In this document: piece by piece, positions 1 through 8,737 of the stretch | How the letters are laid out: every line of letters starts with the position of its first letter | Numbering within the stretch: position 1 is the first letter of the stretch | Source: Thermoplasmata archaeon | GTDB lineage: Archaea; Thermoplasmatota; Thermoplasmata; Thermoplasmatales; Thermoplasmataceae | Direction: 5' to 3' | Assembly: GCA_021806235.1 (NCBI GenBank) | Contig: JAJZXU010000005.1 | Span: forward strand, 1 to 38,465 | DNA length: 38,465 nucleotides | Made by a program: the position numbers and the translations under genes | The notes under the pieces: generated by a model | What the model saw: only the letters and a program-made list of their open reading frames with translations | Told to the model about the DNA's origin: nothing | Database searches by the model: none

Positions 1-2
1 CC

Positions 3-800
3 CTTAACGCCTGCCGTGAGCTGTATAACGCCATGCTTCAGCAGAGAATATACGCATACAGAATGGGAAGGAAGGTAACCCGTTATTCCCAGGTAAATGA
101 AATACCTGAGGTAAAGAAAGCATTTCCAGAATTCAATAATATCCATTCACAGGTAATACAGGATGTTCCCCTGAGGCTTGACAGGGCATATGATAATTTT
201 TATAGAAGAGTAGATAAGAAGAATAATGGCAGGAACATAAAGGCAGGATTCCCAAGATTTAAATCAAAGAATCGATATAATTCAATAACCTATCCACAGT
301 CCGGATTTAAAATACTTGAGAATGGCCATATATTGGCATCAAAGATCGGTGAGGTAAGAATGTTCATGCACCACCCAGTAGATGGAAAGATCAGGACACT
401 TACCTTTAAGAGAAACAGTGCAGGTGAGTGGTATGCAGTTATTACAGCCGGCAACATTGTTTTGCTTGTTGATCCAGGAAATACATCTAAAATGTGCTCT
501 ATGTGTGGAAATATAAAGAAAGATCTAAAGCTTTCAGATCGTGTGTATAATTGTGATGTATGCGGACTCACTATCGATAGGGATGAGGATGCAGCTATAA
601 ATATAAAAAATAGGGGTTTATTGCTATTCCTGTATGCATACGTATATTTACACAAACTCTTTAAGAAAGTAGGGAGGGGCACTCCAGAATTTACGCCTGA
701 GGAGACTGGGGCCCTACCCGCAAGGGCAACCCCCCGTCATAGAAGCAGGAAGCCCGCGGCTTTAGTCATGGGAGGATGTCACTATGGTGATGTTTATTGA
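3..800 (+). pseudogene. tnpB: TnpB (IS200/IS605 OrfB) with internal deletion, 5' end cut by window
   Basis: The frame is open to the window edge; the first internal ATG is at 33, but in-frame codons continue upstream, so the N-terminus is missing. The N-terminal part has the usual TnpB sequence (a FPRFKSK-type segment, then GEWYAVIT). The reading then jumps directly to VDPGNTSKMCSMCGN. The zinc finger (CSMC ... CDVC) and the last RuvC motif (DRDEDAAINI) are present. The segment that normally lies between, carrying the first RuvC aspartate (GIDLG-type) and the catalytic glutamate, is absent, about 110 residues by comparison with the family. The join is in frame, so a stable but nuclease-dead protein is possible. 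The 3' end shows the usual element terminus (CGGCTTTAG followed by GGGAGGATGTCAC, 753-782). It runs into the next gene and overlaps its TTG start. Most likely a decayed insertion sequence. Confidence 0.85.
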
Positions 801-2326
801 ATAAGGAAATTAAAAATCTTAATAAAATAGAAATGAAATATTTAATTAAATTATTTCCAGTTTTCAGAAAATTTATGGCAGACCGTAAAAAATCGAAGAA
901 GAATGAGGAATACGATTATAAAATTGAAAGAAATGGCAGGAAGGCAGTAAATGCCTTTATAGAGCTTGGACCCACATTCATAAAACTTGGGCAGGTTTTA
1001 TCGGCAAGGCCTGATTTACTGCCGAAAGAATACCTGAAGGCATTTCAGGATTTACAGGATAATGTACCACCTGATAAATTTGAATATGCCAGGGAAACAA
1101 TAGAAAAAAATATAGGAAATATAAATGAAAAATTCCAGTATTTTAATGAAAACGCAATATCCGGGGCATCTCTGGGCCAGGTTTATCTGGCAGGATATAA
1201 TGGTATTGATGCTGCAGTCAAGGTTAACCGCCATAATATAGATTATGTATTGAAAAGGGATATAATTGTAATCCAGAGGTTATTGAAAACATTTAAAAGA
1301 TTCATTGATAATTATTTATACATAAGCATCTCAAACGTTATTTCAGATTTTTCTGTAAGAATTTATGATGAGGCAAATTATTTCATGGAGGCTGAAAACC
1401 TGAACAGAATAAAGGGCAATATTAAAAAATATGATATAGTTGTGCCGGATGTATTGTTTGTTTCGAAGGAGGTAATTATTTTAAATTATATAAAAGGAAT
1501 AAAAATTACAGATGTAAAACTATTAAGGGAAAAAAATATAGATTTAAAAAAACTGGCATTTAAGCTGGATATTACATTTATAAGAATGTTATTAAGAAAC
1601 GATATATTCCACGCCGATCCACACCCGGGCAACCTTGCAGTGAGTGACGATGGCAGGATCATATTATATGACTTCGGCATGGTAGGTAAATTAGATGAGG
1701 AAACGAGATTTAAATTATTAAAATTATATGATGGGTTGATAACAAAGGATGCGGATACAATCATGGATTCCCTGCTGGAATTAAATGCACTGTCTCCTGC
1801 TGCAAACAGGGGAATAATAAGAAAGGGAATAGAGTTATCAATAGCAAATCTGGCAGGCAGGAACGTTAATGAAATGGATATATCCGAACTATTTGAAATA
1901 GCAAATAATGTAATATTCGAATTCCCATTTCACCTGCCAAGGGAACTCGTACTGTATATGAGGATGTCCTCATTACTGGAGGGGATCTGTAAAACACTGG
2001 ACCCAAATTTCCGGTTTGTACTGGTTCTGAGGGATATACTTTACAATGAGGGTATGTTAGAAGAGTTATACAGAAAGGAATTAAATGAATTTTTTTCAAA
2101 ATCGGTAATATCAATTGAAAAGGGTCTTGATGTCCTGCCATTACTGAAAAGAAGACTTGAGGAAACAACAGATATAACAAAAAAATCGGATAATAAGCTT
2201 CCTGCATCAGTATTTTTATCGGCAATTTTTATAGCAATGATTCTGTATGCAAATACCAGACCACTCATATCATTTATAGTTATAATAATAGATATAATTG
2301 CCTTTGCATATATATTAAAAAAATAA
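797..2326 (+). CDS. ABC1/UbiB/AarF family atypical kinase-like membrane protein
   Basis: Protein of about 509 residues. Family hallmarks in order: the KxGQ motif (FIKLGQVLSARPDLLP), the alanine/serine-rich nucleotide loop (SGASLGQVYLA), a VAIK-like lysine (AAVKV), a conserved glutamate region (EANYFMEAENL), and the catalytic block HADPHPGNL followed by LYDFGMVG. The last 40 residues hold one or two membrane segments (SVFLSAIFIAMILYA, then FIVIIIDIIAFAYIL). Bacterial and eukaryotic relatives support ubiquinone synthesis; the archaeal role is not established, and a part in isoprenoid lipid or quinone handling is inference. The TTG at 797 has a GGTGAT Shine-Dalgarno-like site at 786-791, which lies inside the IS end. 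The ATG at 833 (residue 13) is the alternative and would be the natural start if the insertion replaced the original leader. Confidence 0.88.
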   Translation: MNKEIKNLNKIEMKYLIKLFPVFRKFMADRKKSKKNEEYDYKIERNGRKAVNAFIELGPTFIKLGQVLSARPDLLPKEYLKAFQDLQDNVPPDKFEYARETIEKNIGNINEKFQYFNENAISGASLGQVYLAGYNGIDAAVKVNRHNIDYVLKRDIIVIQRLLKTFKRFIDNYLYISISNVISDFSVRIYDEANYFMEAENLNRIKGNIKKYDIVVPDVLFVSKEVIILNYIKGIKITDVKLLREKNIDLKKLAFKLDITFIRMLLRNDIFHADPHPGNLAVSDDGRIILYDFGMVGKLDEETRFKLLKLYDGLITKDADTIMDSLLELNALSPAANRGIIRKGIELSIANLAGRNVNEMDISELFEIANNVIFEFPFHLPRELVLYMRMSSLLEGICKTLDPNFRFVLVLRDILYNEGMLEELYRKELNEFFSKSVISIEKGLDVLPLLKRRLEETTDITKKSDNKLPASVFLSAIFIAMILYANTRPLISFIVIIIDIIAFAYILKK

Positions 2327-2335
2327 AATTATTAA

Positions 2336-2716
2336 TTATTCTATTCTTACAGTTTTTACATCCTTTACCGGTATTTTTAACGTTAAAACACCATTGGTGT
2401 ATGTTGCAACAGGATCAACCTCTGTATTTATCTCCATTGGCATTGATAATCTCTTAAACACCTTCTCAGGCCTCTGATTTTCGAATACATTTCCCTCAGT
2501 TTTTATTTCCCTGTTAGCCCTTATTACAACAGCATTTTTTTCTGTTGTAATCTTTATATTCTCCTTTTCAAATCCCGGCAAATCTGCCTCAAATGTTATT
2601 TCCCCACCATCCTCATACATTGTAACCGGTGGATAAATAAAGCTCATTATCTCCTTTGCCCTGTTATTTACATTTTTCATAAACTCATCAGAATAATACT
2701 TTAATGGCCTGTACAT
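2336..2716 (-). CDS. hsp20: Small heat shock protein, Hsp20/alpha-crystallin family
   Basis: A 126-residue protein with an alpha-crystallin domain from about residue 33 to the end. EITFEADLPGFEKENIKI is the first beta strand pair, VFENQRPEKVFKRLSMPMEI the central part, and NGVLTLKIPV the conserved G-x-L motif. It is an ATP-independent holdase that binds unfolding proteins in the cytoplasm. It lies 35 bases downstream of meaB on the same strand but has its own TATA-like sequence (TTTATATATAAA on the minus strand, about 2720-2731). That box is only a few bases from the ATG at 2716. If it drives the gene, the transcript would start inside the annotated frame, and the ATG at 2680 (residue 13) would be the true start. 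Confidence 0.93.
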   Translation of the reverse strand: MYRPLKYYSDEFMKNVNNRAKEIMSFIYPPVTMYEDGGEITFEADLPGFEKENIKITTEKNAVVIRANREIKTEGNVFENQRPEKVFKRLSMPMEINTEVDPVATYTNGVLTLKIPVKDVKTVRIE

Positions 2717-2751
2717 GTTTATATATAAATTACACTTACTAAAAGTTTGTG

Positions 2752-3666
2752 TTATTTATATGTGGACTTATCAATAATTTTATTCATGCTGTCTATTATT
2801 ATTTCTGCTGTTGTGTATGGATCTCTTTTTAATGTATCTTCAGTGTAATCCATATTATCTATATAATAGGAGTATTTATTATAAATTTCCTCAAGCACGA
2901 TCTGCCTTAATTTTCTTACATATTTTTCCCTGTAATTTTTTTTATTCCAGTTGACTATGTAATCAAGAAATTTATCATAGTTTTCGATATCTATGGAGTT
3001 TATGCCTATAACCGGTGTTTTAATTTTGTTGCTTAAATTTAAGGTTTCCCTTATGTCCTTTATTGCGATATATGACCCCTCCCGGTCTATTTTATTTACA
3101 ATAAATACATCGCCTATTTCCATTATGCCTGATTTCAGTGCCTGAATTTCATCACCAAGTCCGGGGGCTAAAATTACACACGTGATATCAGCTATATTCA
3201 TTATATCTATATCGGACTGCCCTGATCCAACTGTTTCCAGTATTATAAAATCACTTCCAGATGCCTCAAGGATCTTTACTATGTCCCATGAATACTCTGA
3301 TAGGCCACCATTGTACAGTCTATTTGATGTACTCCTCATAAATATGCCCTTTCTGCTCAGGGATTTCTGCATTCTGATTCTGTTTCCCATAATAGAACCG
3401 CCGGAGAATGGACTTGCTGGATCTACCGCAAGAATCGATACCTTTCCATAATCTGAAAGCATTGGGGCTATATTGCCTATTATTGTACTTTTTCCAACAC
3501 CAGGAGGACCTGTTATACCTATTACTTTAGCGTTTCCAGCACTGTATATGCTCTTTATTATTCTCTCCCTAGACACCGGATCTGAATTTTCCACCAGCGA
3601 TATTGCCCTTGCTATGCTCCGGTTATCGCCGTTTAATATTCCCTCTATTAAATTATCTATATTCAT
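2752..3666 (-). CDS. meaB: MeaB/ArgK-type G3E GTPase, methylmalonyl-CoA mutase chaperone
   Basis: 304 residues. Walker A GPPGVGKST at about 53-61; a VDPASPFSGGSIMGNRIRM block and TVGSGQSD, both typical of the MeaB/ArgK branch; and the NKID guanine-specificity motif. Family role: loads and protects the B12 cofactor of methylmalonyl-CoA mutase using GTP hydrolysis. The old name ArgK (arginine kinase) is misleading. The start overlaps the end of the B12-binding subunit gene by 14 bases, which fits translational coupling, and places the protein with its client enzyme. Length and all motifs are normal. Confidence 0.95.
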   Translation of the reverse strand: MNIDNLIEGILNGDNRSIARAISLVENSDPVSRERIIKSIYSAGNAKVIGITGPPGVGKSTIIGNIAPMLSDYGKVSILAVDPASPFSGGSIMGNRIRMQKSLSRKGIFMRSTSNRLYNGGLSEYSWDIVKILEASGSDFIILETVGSGQSDIDIMNIADITCVILAPGLGDEIQALKSGIMEIGDVFIVNKIDREGSYIAIKDIRETLNLSNKIKTPVIGINSIDIENYDKFLDYIVNWNKKNYREKYVRKLRQIVLEEIYNKYSYYIDNMDYTEDTLKRDPYTTAEIIIDSMNKIIDKSTYK

Positions 3667-4105
3667 TTTCTCTCAGTTTCCTTATCTCCCTAGCCCTTTT
3701 TTTAATATGGTCTATTATAATTTTCAGTGGTGTTCCAGGGCCAAAATTGCCTGTTATCCCCATTTTTTCCAGAGCCGGTTTATCCTCATCCGGTATTATG
3801 CCCCCACCAACAACTGCTATATCATGGACACCTTTTTTATTCATTATGTCTATAACATTCTTAAATGCCGTTAGATGTGCACCGTTTAATAAACTTAGGG
3901 CAATAACATCAACATCCTCATTAATAGCAGTATCCACAACCTCCTCTGGTGTGGGCAGTAATCCTGCATATATAACGTCCATACCCGCATCCCTGAAAGC
4001 TCTTGCCAGAACAAATATTCCACGGTCATGTCCATCTATTGCGGGTTTTGCAAGCAATACCTTTATAGGTGCCTCAGTATATTTTCGGTTCTTTCCATTC
4101 TCCAT
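3653..4105 (-). CDS. mcmB: Methylmalonyl-CoA mutase, B12-binding small subunit
   Basis: 150 residues if started at the ATG at 4105, which follows a clear GGAGGGAGAT ribosome site at short spacing. A longer frame to 4159 exists but would run deep into the large subunit gene. The cobalamin signature DGHDRG (residues 24-29; the His supplies the lower cobalt ligand) is followed by the usual SLLNGAH and VVGGGIIP loops of the Rossmann-like B12 domain. It pairs with the separately encoded catalytic subunit, whose 3' end it overlaps by about 30 bases. Together they interconvert R-methylmalonyl-CoA and succinyl-CoA. Confidence 0.95.
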   Translation of the reverse strand: MENGKNRKYTEAPIKVLLAKPAIDGHDRGIFVLARAFRDAGMDVIYAGLLPTPEEVVDTAINEDVDVIALSLLNGAHLTAFKNVIDIMNKKGVHDIAVVGGGIIPDEDKPALEKMGITGNFGPGTPLKIIIDHIKKRAREIRKLRENEYR

Positions 4106-5777
4106 ATATCTCCCTCCCAATGTTTGATATCTCTTCCAGTGTAGCATATTCTCTAACACAGTCCATTATGTACGGCATTAAATTTATACTATCATCCCTC
4201 ATGGCCTCACGCAGTCTATCCAGCGTTTCATCAACCTTCCTGTTATCCCTTTTATTTTTAAGGTCTCTTAATCCCCTTACCTGACCATTCTCAGCTATAT
4301 CAGAAATTTTTAATGTATTTATTGGTTTTTCATTCTCATCCACGTATCTGTTAACACCCACTATGGTTTCGTTATTATTCTCTACATTCAACTGCCTTCT
4401 ATATGATGTTTCTGCAATTTCCTTCTGTATATACCCGGATTTTATTGCATTTAAAATTCCACCCATTTTATCTATTTCAGAGAAGTATTTATATGCCTCC
4501 TCCTCTATTTCAGATGTTAATCTTTCCATGTAATATGATCCGCCTAAAGGATCAATAACATCAGATATCCCGGTTTCTTCTGCCAGTATCTGCTGGGTTC
4601 TCAGTGCAACCTTAACGGCATCATCCGTGGGCAATGCCCATGCCTCATCATATGAATTTGTATGCAAACTCTGAGTTCCGCCTAAAATTGCGGCCATGGC
4701 CTCTACCGTTGTTCTTACTATATTATTCAATGGTTGCTGCCACGTTAATGTGTATCCAGATGTCTGTGTATGGAACTTTAACATCATGCTTTTAGGATTT
4801 TTTGCACCGTATTTCTCCCTTAAAACGGTTGCCCATATTCTCCTAGCTGCCCTGAATTTTGCTATTTCCTCAAAGAAATTTATTGATGAATTGAAGAAGA
4901 ATGACATTCTCGGTGCGAAATCATCGATATTTAATCCGGACTTTATTCCCATATCTATATAATAAAACCCATCTGCCAGTGTAAAGGCTAATTCCTGTAC
5001 TGCACTTGAACCTGCTTCCCTTATATGGTATCCAGAAACACTTATGTAATTCCATTTCGGTACATTCTTAGTTGAATAAGCAAGCATATCCCTTATTAAC
5101 CTTAAATGTGCTTCGGGTGGGTACATCCATTCCTTCTGTGCTATGTATTCCTTCAGTATATCTGCCTGAACTGTTCCGGATATATTTTTTAAATCCGTAT
5201 TATTTTTTTCTGCTAATACGAAATACATTGCTGTTAAAATAGCTGCAGGTGCATTTATCGTCATGGATGTGCTTATCTCTGACAGGTCTATGTCTTTAAA
5301 AATTCTTTCCATATCAGCAAGTGAGGAAACATTTACACCGCATTTCCCAACCTCACCTGTGGATCTCCTATTATCACAGTCATAACCATATAATGTTGGC
5401 ATGTCAAAGGCTATACTTAAGCCGGTCTCACCATTTTTTATTAAATACTTCAATCTTTTATTTGTATCATCCGGTGTCCCAAAGCCCGAGAACATTCTCA
5501 TTGTCCATAATCTTCCACGGTACATATTCGGATATATACCCCTTGTGAATGGATATTCTCCAGGGTTTCCAAGTATTTTATCCATATTATCCGGTAAATC
5601 ATCTTCTGTGTATAATTCCCTTATATCCATATCAGATGAATTTTTATATTTTTTTTCATTATAATGTGTTTTTTTATTCCATGGATTTAATACATTTTCC
5701 TTCCATTTATCGTATTCAGTGTTATTTTTAAATGAATTTTTTATACCCTCTATTTTTAATTTCCAGTAATCTTCCAT
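4074..5777 (-). CDS. mcmA: Methylmalonyl-CoA mutase, catalytic large subunit
   Basis: 567 residues, the size of archaeal split-type mutase alpha chains that lack the fused B12 domain. Recognisable blocks are YPFTRGIYPNMYRGRLWTMR near residues 74-93, the TLYGYD active-site tyrosine region, FHTQTSGYTLTWQQP, GGTQSLHTNSYDEAWALPTD and DPLGGSYYMERLT. It forms the TIM barrel that binds the CoA ester and generates the radical rearrangement once B12 is delivered. The start ATG is preceded closely by AGAGGT. It is the first gene of a minus-strand operon mcmA-mcmB-meaB with overlapping ends. No epimerase gene is visible nearby. Confidence 0.96.
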   Translation of the reverse strand: MEDYWKLKIEGIKNSFKNNTEYDKWKENVLNPWNKKTHYNEKKYKNSSDMDIRELYTEDDLPDNMDKILGNPGEYPFTRGIYPNMYRGRLWTMRMFSGFGTPDDTNKRLKYLIKNGETGLSIAFDMPTLYGYDCDNRRSTGEVGKCGVNVSSLADMERIFKDIDLSEISTSMTINAPAAILTAMYFVLAEKNNTDLKNISGTVQADILKEYIAQKEWMYPPEAHLRLIRDMLAYSTKNVPKWNYISVSGYHIREAGSSAVQELAFTLADGFYYIDMGIKSGLNIDDFAPRMSFFFNSSINFFEEIAKFRAARRIWATVLREKYGAKNPKSMMLKFHTQTSGYTLTWQQPLNNIVRTTVEAMAAILGGTQSLHTNSYDEAWALPTDDAVKVALRTQQILAEETGISDVIDPLGGSYYMERLTSEIEEEAYKYFSEIDKMGGILNAIKSGYIQKEIAETSYRRQLNVENNNETIVGVNRYVDENEKPINTLKISDIAENGQVRGLRDLKNKRDNRKVDETLDRLREAMRDDSINLMPYIMDCVREYATLEEISNIGREIYGEWKEPKIY

Positions 5778-5892
5778 ACCTCTTTAATTCATAAAAGGAT
5801 TAATATTTTTCTTTCTGTCTATATTATACCATACTTACTAAGGCAATGTTAGCTTTCCGATCAGGTTATGTAAAAATTTATGATTATTTCCT

Positions 5893-6642
5893 CTATTTTA
5901 TTATTTCTTTTATCTGTGATAATTCATCCACCTTATTTGTTATAATACCGTTCAGATTCATATTGAATGCATCTATGGCATCCTTTTTATTATCTACCGT
6001 CCATGGAATAACAAAGATATCTTTATCCATTAATTCCAGAAATATATTTTTACATTCCATATTAAATTCAGGTAAAAATAATGATATACCCATTTCCTTC
6101 AAATCATTATAATCTATTTTGCCTATATATTTTCTTGACGTTTTGCAGTAATCAAGTCCCAGGGGTATATTACCATCTGTTTTTTTTGCCTCATTAAGTG
6201 AATATGGATTAAATGATATTATATACACATGTTTCTCCATTCCCGATTTTTTTATAACATCAATCGTTTTTCTGGCAACGTCATTCCTTATAGCTCTGCC
6301 AGAATCATCTATTGTCTTCAGTTCAATCAGGAAATATTTATCCCTGAAAGTATTTAATAATTCAATTAACTGCGGTATATTCTCATTGCCTATTTTTATA
6401 TTATCTATTTCATATGAATACATATCCTCTATATTTTTATCAACATTTCCAAGTTTTTTAAGATTAAAATCATGTATAACGTATACTTTATTGTCCTTTG
6501 ACAAATGTACATCAAGTTCAACAAAATCTGTGTACTTAAAGGCATTTTTGAAGGACAAAACTGTGTTTTCCGGATATTTTGAGGGTAACCCCCTGTGACC
6601 TATTATAACAAAGTTTGACCTCATCCTATCTATTATATTCAT
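5893..6642 (-). CDS. Glycerophosphodiester phosphodiesterase (GDPD family)
   Basis: 249 residues, one GDPD TIM-barrel domain. The N-terminus carries the catalytic GHRG followed by YPENT. ELDVHLSKDNKVYVIHD provides the metal-binding Glu/Asp pair and the second catalytic His. FLIELK and VIPWTVD lie at the usual barrel strands near the middle and end. No signal peptide is visible, so the protein should be cytoplasmic, releasing glycerol-phosphate (here perhaps glycerol-1-phosphate from archaeal lipids; inference) from deacylated or degraded phosphodiesters. The gene ends in TAG, a normal stop here, which is relevant to the interrupted gene at 22913-23836. It sits between mcmA and a small HTH gene, apparently as its own unit. 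Confidence 0.92.
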   Translation of the reverse strand: MNIIDRMRSNFVIIGHRGLPSKYPENTVLSFKNAFKYTDFVELDVHLSKDNKVYVIHDFNLKKLGNVDKNIEDMYSYEIDNIKIGNENIPQLIELLNTFRDKYFLIELKTIDDSGRAIRNDVARKTIDVIKKSGMEKHVYIISFNPYSLNEAKKTDGNIPLGLDYCKTSRKYIGKIDYNDLKEMGISLFLPEFNMECKNIFLELMDKDIFVIPWTVDNKKDAIDAFNMNLNGIITNKVDELSQIKEIIK

Positions 6643-6696
6643 TAGGGTAAATATTTATTTTATTAATAACGTTTATTAATTTAAAATTGAAAAATT

Positions 6697-7014
6697 TTAA
6701 AATTCAAACTTTTTAATAATTTTATCATTGTAATAACTCTCATAGGTGTATTTCCTTATGAGTGGATAATAATTTAGATTGAATTTTTTTAATATTTCTC
6801 TTACCTCTTTTGAGGAATAGCTGACATTAAATCTTTCCTTTATATATATCTGCACCTCATTCACGGTACACATTTTTTTTTCAGCAATGCGTTTTTTTAA
6901 TAAAATCATATTACTCTCGCTTAGTTTTGAAGGTCTACCCATATAGCTTCTTACAATAGTATTCTTTTCCGGCAACTTCATTATTTCGGCATATTTTTCA
7001 TTTTCTTGCTCCAT
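6697..7014 (-). CDS. Stand-alone winged helix protein related to IS630-type transposase N-termini
   Basis: 105 residues from the ATG at 7014; a TTG at 7029 would add five. The core GRPSKLS ... TVNEVQIYIKERFNVSYSSKEVREILKKFNLNY matches the winged helix-turn-helix that precedes the DDE domain in IS630/Tc1-like transposases, including the K-x-F-x-V-x-Y-S pattern. No DDE domain follows: the frame ends about 20 residues later and the downstream DNA belongs to another gene. It could be a truncated transposase remnant or a domain reused as a small regulator. A promoter-like palindrome lies just upstream, which would suit autoregulation, but that is inference. Confidence 0.7.
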   Translation of the reverse strand: MEQENEKYAEIMKLPEKNTIVRSYMGRPSKLSESNMILLKKRIAEKKMCTVNEVQIYIKERFNVSYSSKEVREILKKFNLNYYPLIRKYTYESYYNDKIIKKFEF

Positions 7015-7048
7015 AATTTCGCCCCACAATCATATATATCTCATCTCG

Positions 7049-7058
7049 GTATATATAC
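7049..7058 (-). promoter_or_regulatory. TATA box forming a perfect 10-bp palindrome
   Basis: GTATATATAC, a perfect palindrome, lies about 35 bases upstream of the ATG of the winged helix gene. A transcript starting about 25 bases downstream would begin near 7028 and give a short leader. A dimeric protein bound here would cover the promoter. Confidence 0.4.
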
Positions 7059-7637
7059 GTTATTATTTTAAATAAAACATTATTTTTTGACGAATAATAT
7101 TTTTTTTTATTTTTAATTATGACCAGTGTTAAAAATTATTTATAACCCGTATAATGTTATAATTAGATCTGTTATATTTAAATTTTCCGTCATATCATGT
7201 CATATTTATCCTGTAACAAAATTAATAATATAAGAATGGTTCTATTAAAAGAAATTTGGGGATTCTCACAGCTGGCATTGATGAATTTTTAAGGAAGGTA
7301 GATCTGCTGAAATATGCCGCAATATCTGTAAGTTTATCGGTATATGGGCAGGATCTAACAAATGCTGCAGTATATAATGGTACTGGCAAATCGTAACCAT
7401 CAAAGTCTGGTACATCATGGTTACAGCTGATTTCTGTGATGGTCTTTCATTGAGATAATTTCTTTATATGTCATATAGTGTATGACAGATTTTAAAATAT
7501 TGCATATTTCAGCACAGAAATGTAAAGATTAACTGAATTAATAATTATTGCCATTTAAACCTGGTTAAAATTTAGCAAAAATTACAATGGTTTTCAATAG
7601 TAATTATTAAATATAAACAACTCTATTGCATTATTAT
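7059..7637. other. Gene-poor stretch with a small decayed frame
   Basis: No convincing gene. The only stretch with protein-like composition is 7229-7395 on the plus strand (about 55 codons ending in TAA, with a readable part ILTAGIDEFLRKVDLLKYAA). It has no ATG start and no recognised relative, so it may be a transposase or gene remnant. An 8-bp inverted repeat GTAACCAT/ATGGTTAC with a 16-base spacer lies at 7393-7424, just over the end of that frame. The right end (7607-7618, TTAAATATAAAC) is the likely promoter of the next gene. Confidence 0.4.
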
Positions 7638-7916
7638 ATGAATAAACCATATGAAACCGAAACAAAAAAAGGTAAAAAAGAGGAGCGTGTTTATGTGGAT
7701 TCCGGTAAATTTATTGTATATTCATACAGGGATGAATCAACAGGAAAAATAACGAAAAGTAAGCTAATACTCATAGGAAATAAAAATAATGCATATTTTC
7801 TTATACCAGTGAAGGATAAAAATCTTGCAATAAACGCTCAGTTCGATCTGGAATCTGAGGTTAATATGAATAATAAATCCATAAAATTAAAGGATATACT
7901 GGAAAATATTAAATAA
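7638..7916 (+). CDS. Small unknown protein, 92 residues
   Basis: I do not recognise a family. The protein is very polar and basic at its N-terminus (MNKPYETETKKGKKEERVYV), then has alternating hydrophobic and polar residues suggesting a small beta-rich domain (KFIVYSYRDESTG, KLILIGNKNNAYFLIPV), and ends in a short helix. No signal peptide or membrane segment. The ATG at 7638 is preferred over the TTG at 7626: a TATA-like TTAAATATAAAC lies 20-31 bases upstream, giving a leaderless transcript. It is followed after 39 bases by the solute-binding-like gene, which has its own TATA box. Confidence 0.65.
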   Translation: MNKPYETETKKGKKEERVYVDSGKFIVYSYRDESTGKITKSKLILIGNKNNAYFLIPVKDKNLAINAQFDLESEVNMNNKSIKLKDILENIK

Positions 7917-7955
7917 AACCTAAATTATTTATATATAAATATATGATATACTATC

Positions 7956-8675
7956 ATGAAATTTGCAGTTCCAAATTTTGATGTTTTAAATGATTTCAGC
8001 GGTTACATAGACGGTGTAAAGCTTTCTATTCCTGGAAATCAATGGTTTGTTGCAAATAATTTCATTTCATATTTCCATTCCACGGGTATAAATTTATATG
8101 TTGAGACATTGCCTACCGTTATGGTAAGAAAACGGTTGGAGGGTTCTCCAATTTCCATCGGCAATCTAAGAATTAATTTTAAACCTGAAATAGTATGTAT
8201 AAATAACCATTTTACTAAGGAGATGAAGATAAAGGACAAATTTGATTTTGTTTCGGATGAGATTACGATAATATACAGAACAAAAAAACCTGAAAATCTG
8301 TGCGACCTAAAAAACTACAGATCCGGAATACCCAATCCCAGAATGAGCAATCTTGGTATAAAGTTTAAGAAGGCATATGAAAAGAACTGTGAATATTTTG
8401 GCAATTTAAGGAATAAGGCATTCTTTTCCAATGTGCATTACCGTGAAATTCCGGTAATGTTTCTAAATAATGAAATTGATTATGGGGTAATGTGGAAAAG
8501 TGAAGCCATATACTGGAGGTTTAAACACTTTTATCCATTTAAACCAGACGGAACGGTATTTTCCATGGCATTGCTTGAGGATTCCAGTGAAGCGGCTGAA
8601 AGAGTATTCAATGAATTTAAATCAGGAAATGTATCACATTTTTACAGTAAATATGGATTTAAAATGTTAATATAA
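7956..8675 (+). CDS. Cytoplasmic type-2 periplasmic-binding-fold protein, ModA/WtpA-like in part
   Basis: 239 residues. The second half resembles molybdate/tungstate-type substrate-binding proteins: IPNPRMSNLG (a D/N-P-x-x-s-x-x-G motif), then a long helix, then VHYREIPVMFLNNEIDYGVMWKSEAIYW, which matches the hinge and ligand loop of that fold. Unlike transport proteins it has no signal peptide, lipobox or membrane anchor, and no ABC permease or ATPase lies nearby. It probably acts inside the cell as a ligand sensor or has an unrelated enzymatic use. A TATA box (TTATTTATATATAAATA, 7925-7941) lies just upstream of the ATG. Fold assignment is moderate; ligand unknown. Confidence 0.6.
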   Translation: MKFAVPNFDVLNDFSGYIDGVKLSIPGNQWFVANNFISYFHSTGINLYVETLPTVMVRKRLEGSPISIGNLRINFKPEIVCINNHFTKEMKIKDKFDFVSDEITIIYRTKKPENLCDLKNYRSGIPNPRMSNLGIKFKKAYEKNCEYFGNLRNKAFFSNVHYREIPVMFLNNEIDYGVMWKSEAIYWRFKHFYPFKPDGTVFSMALLEDSSEAAERVFNEFKSGNVSHFYSKYGFKMLI

Positions 8676-8737
8676 CTATTAAAAATCTTTATAATTAAAA
8701 AATTGTTTTATAAATGCAATATAAAAAATTAAAATTT

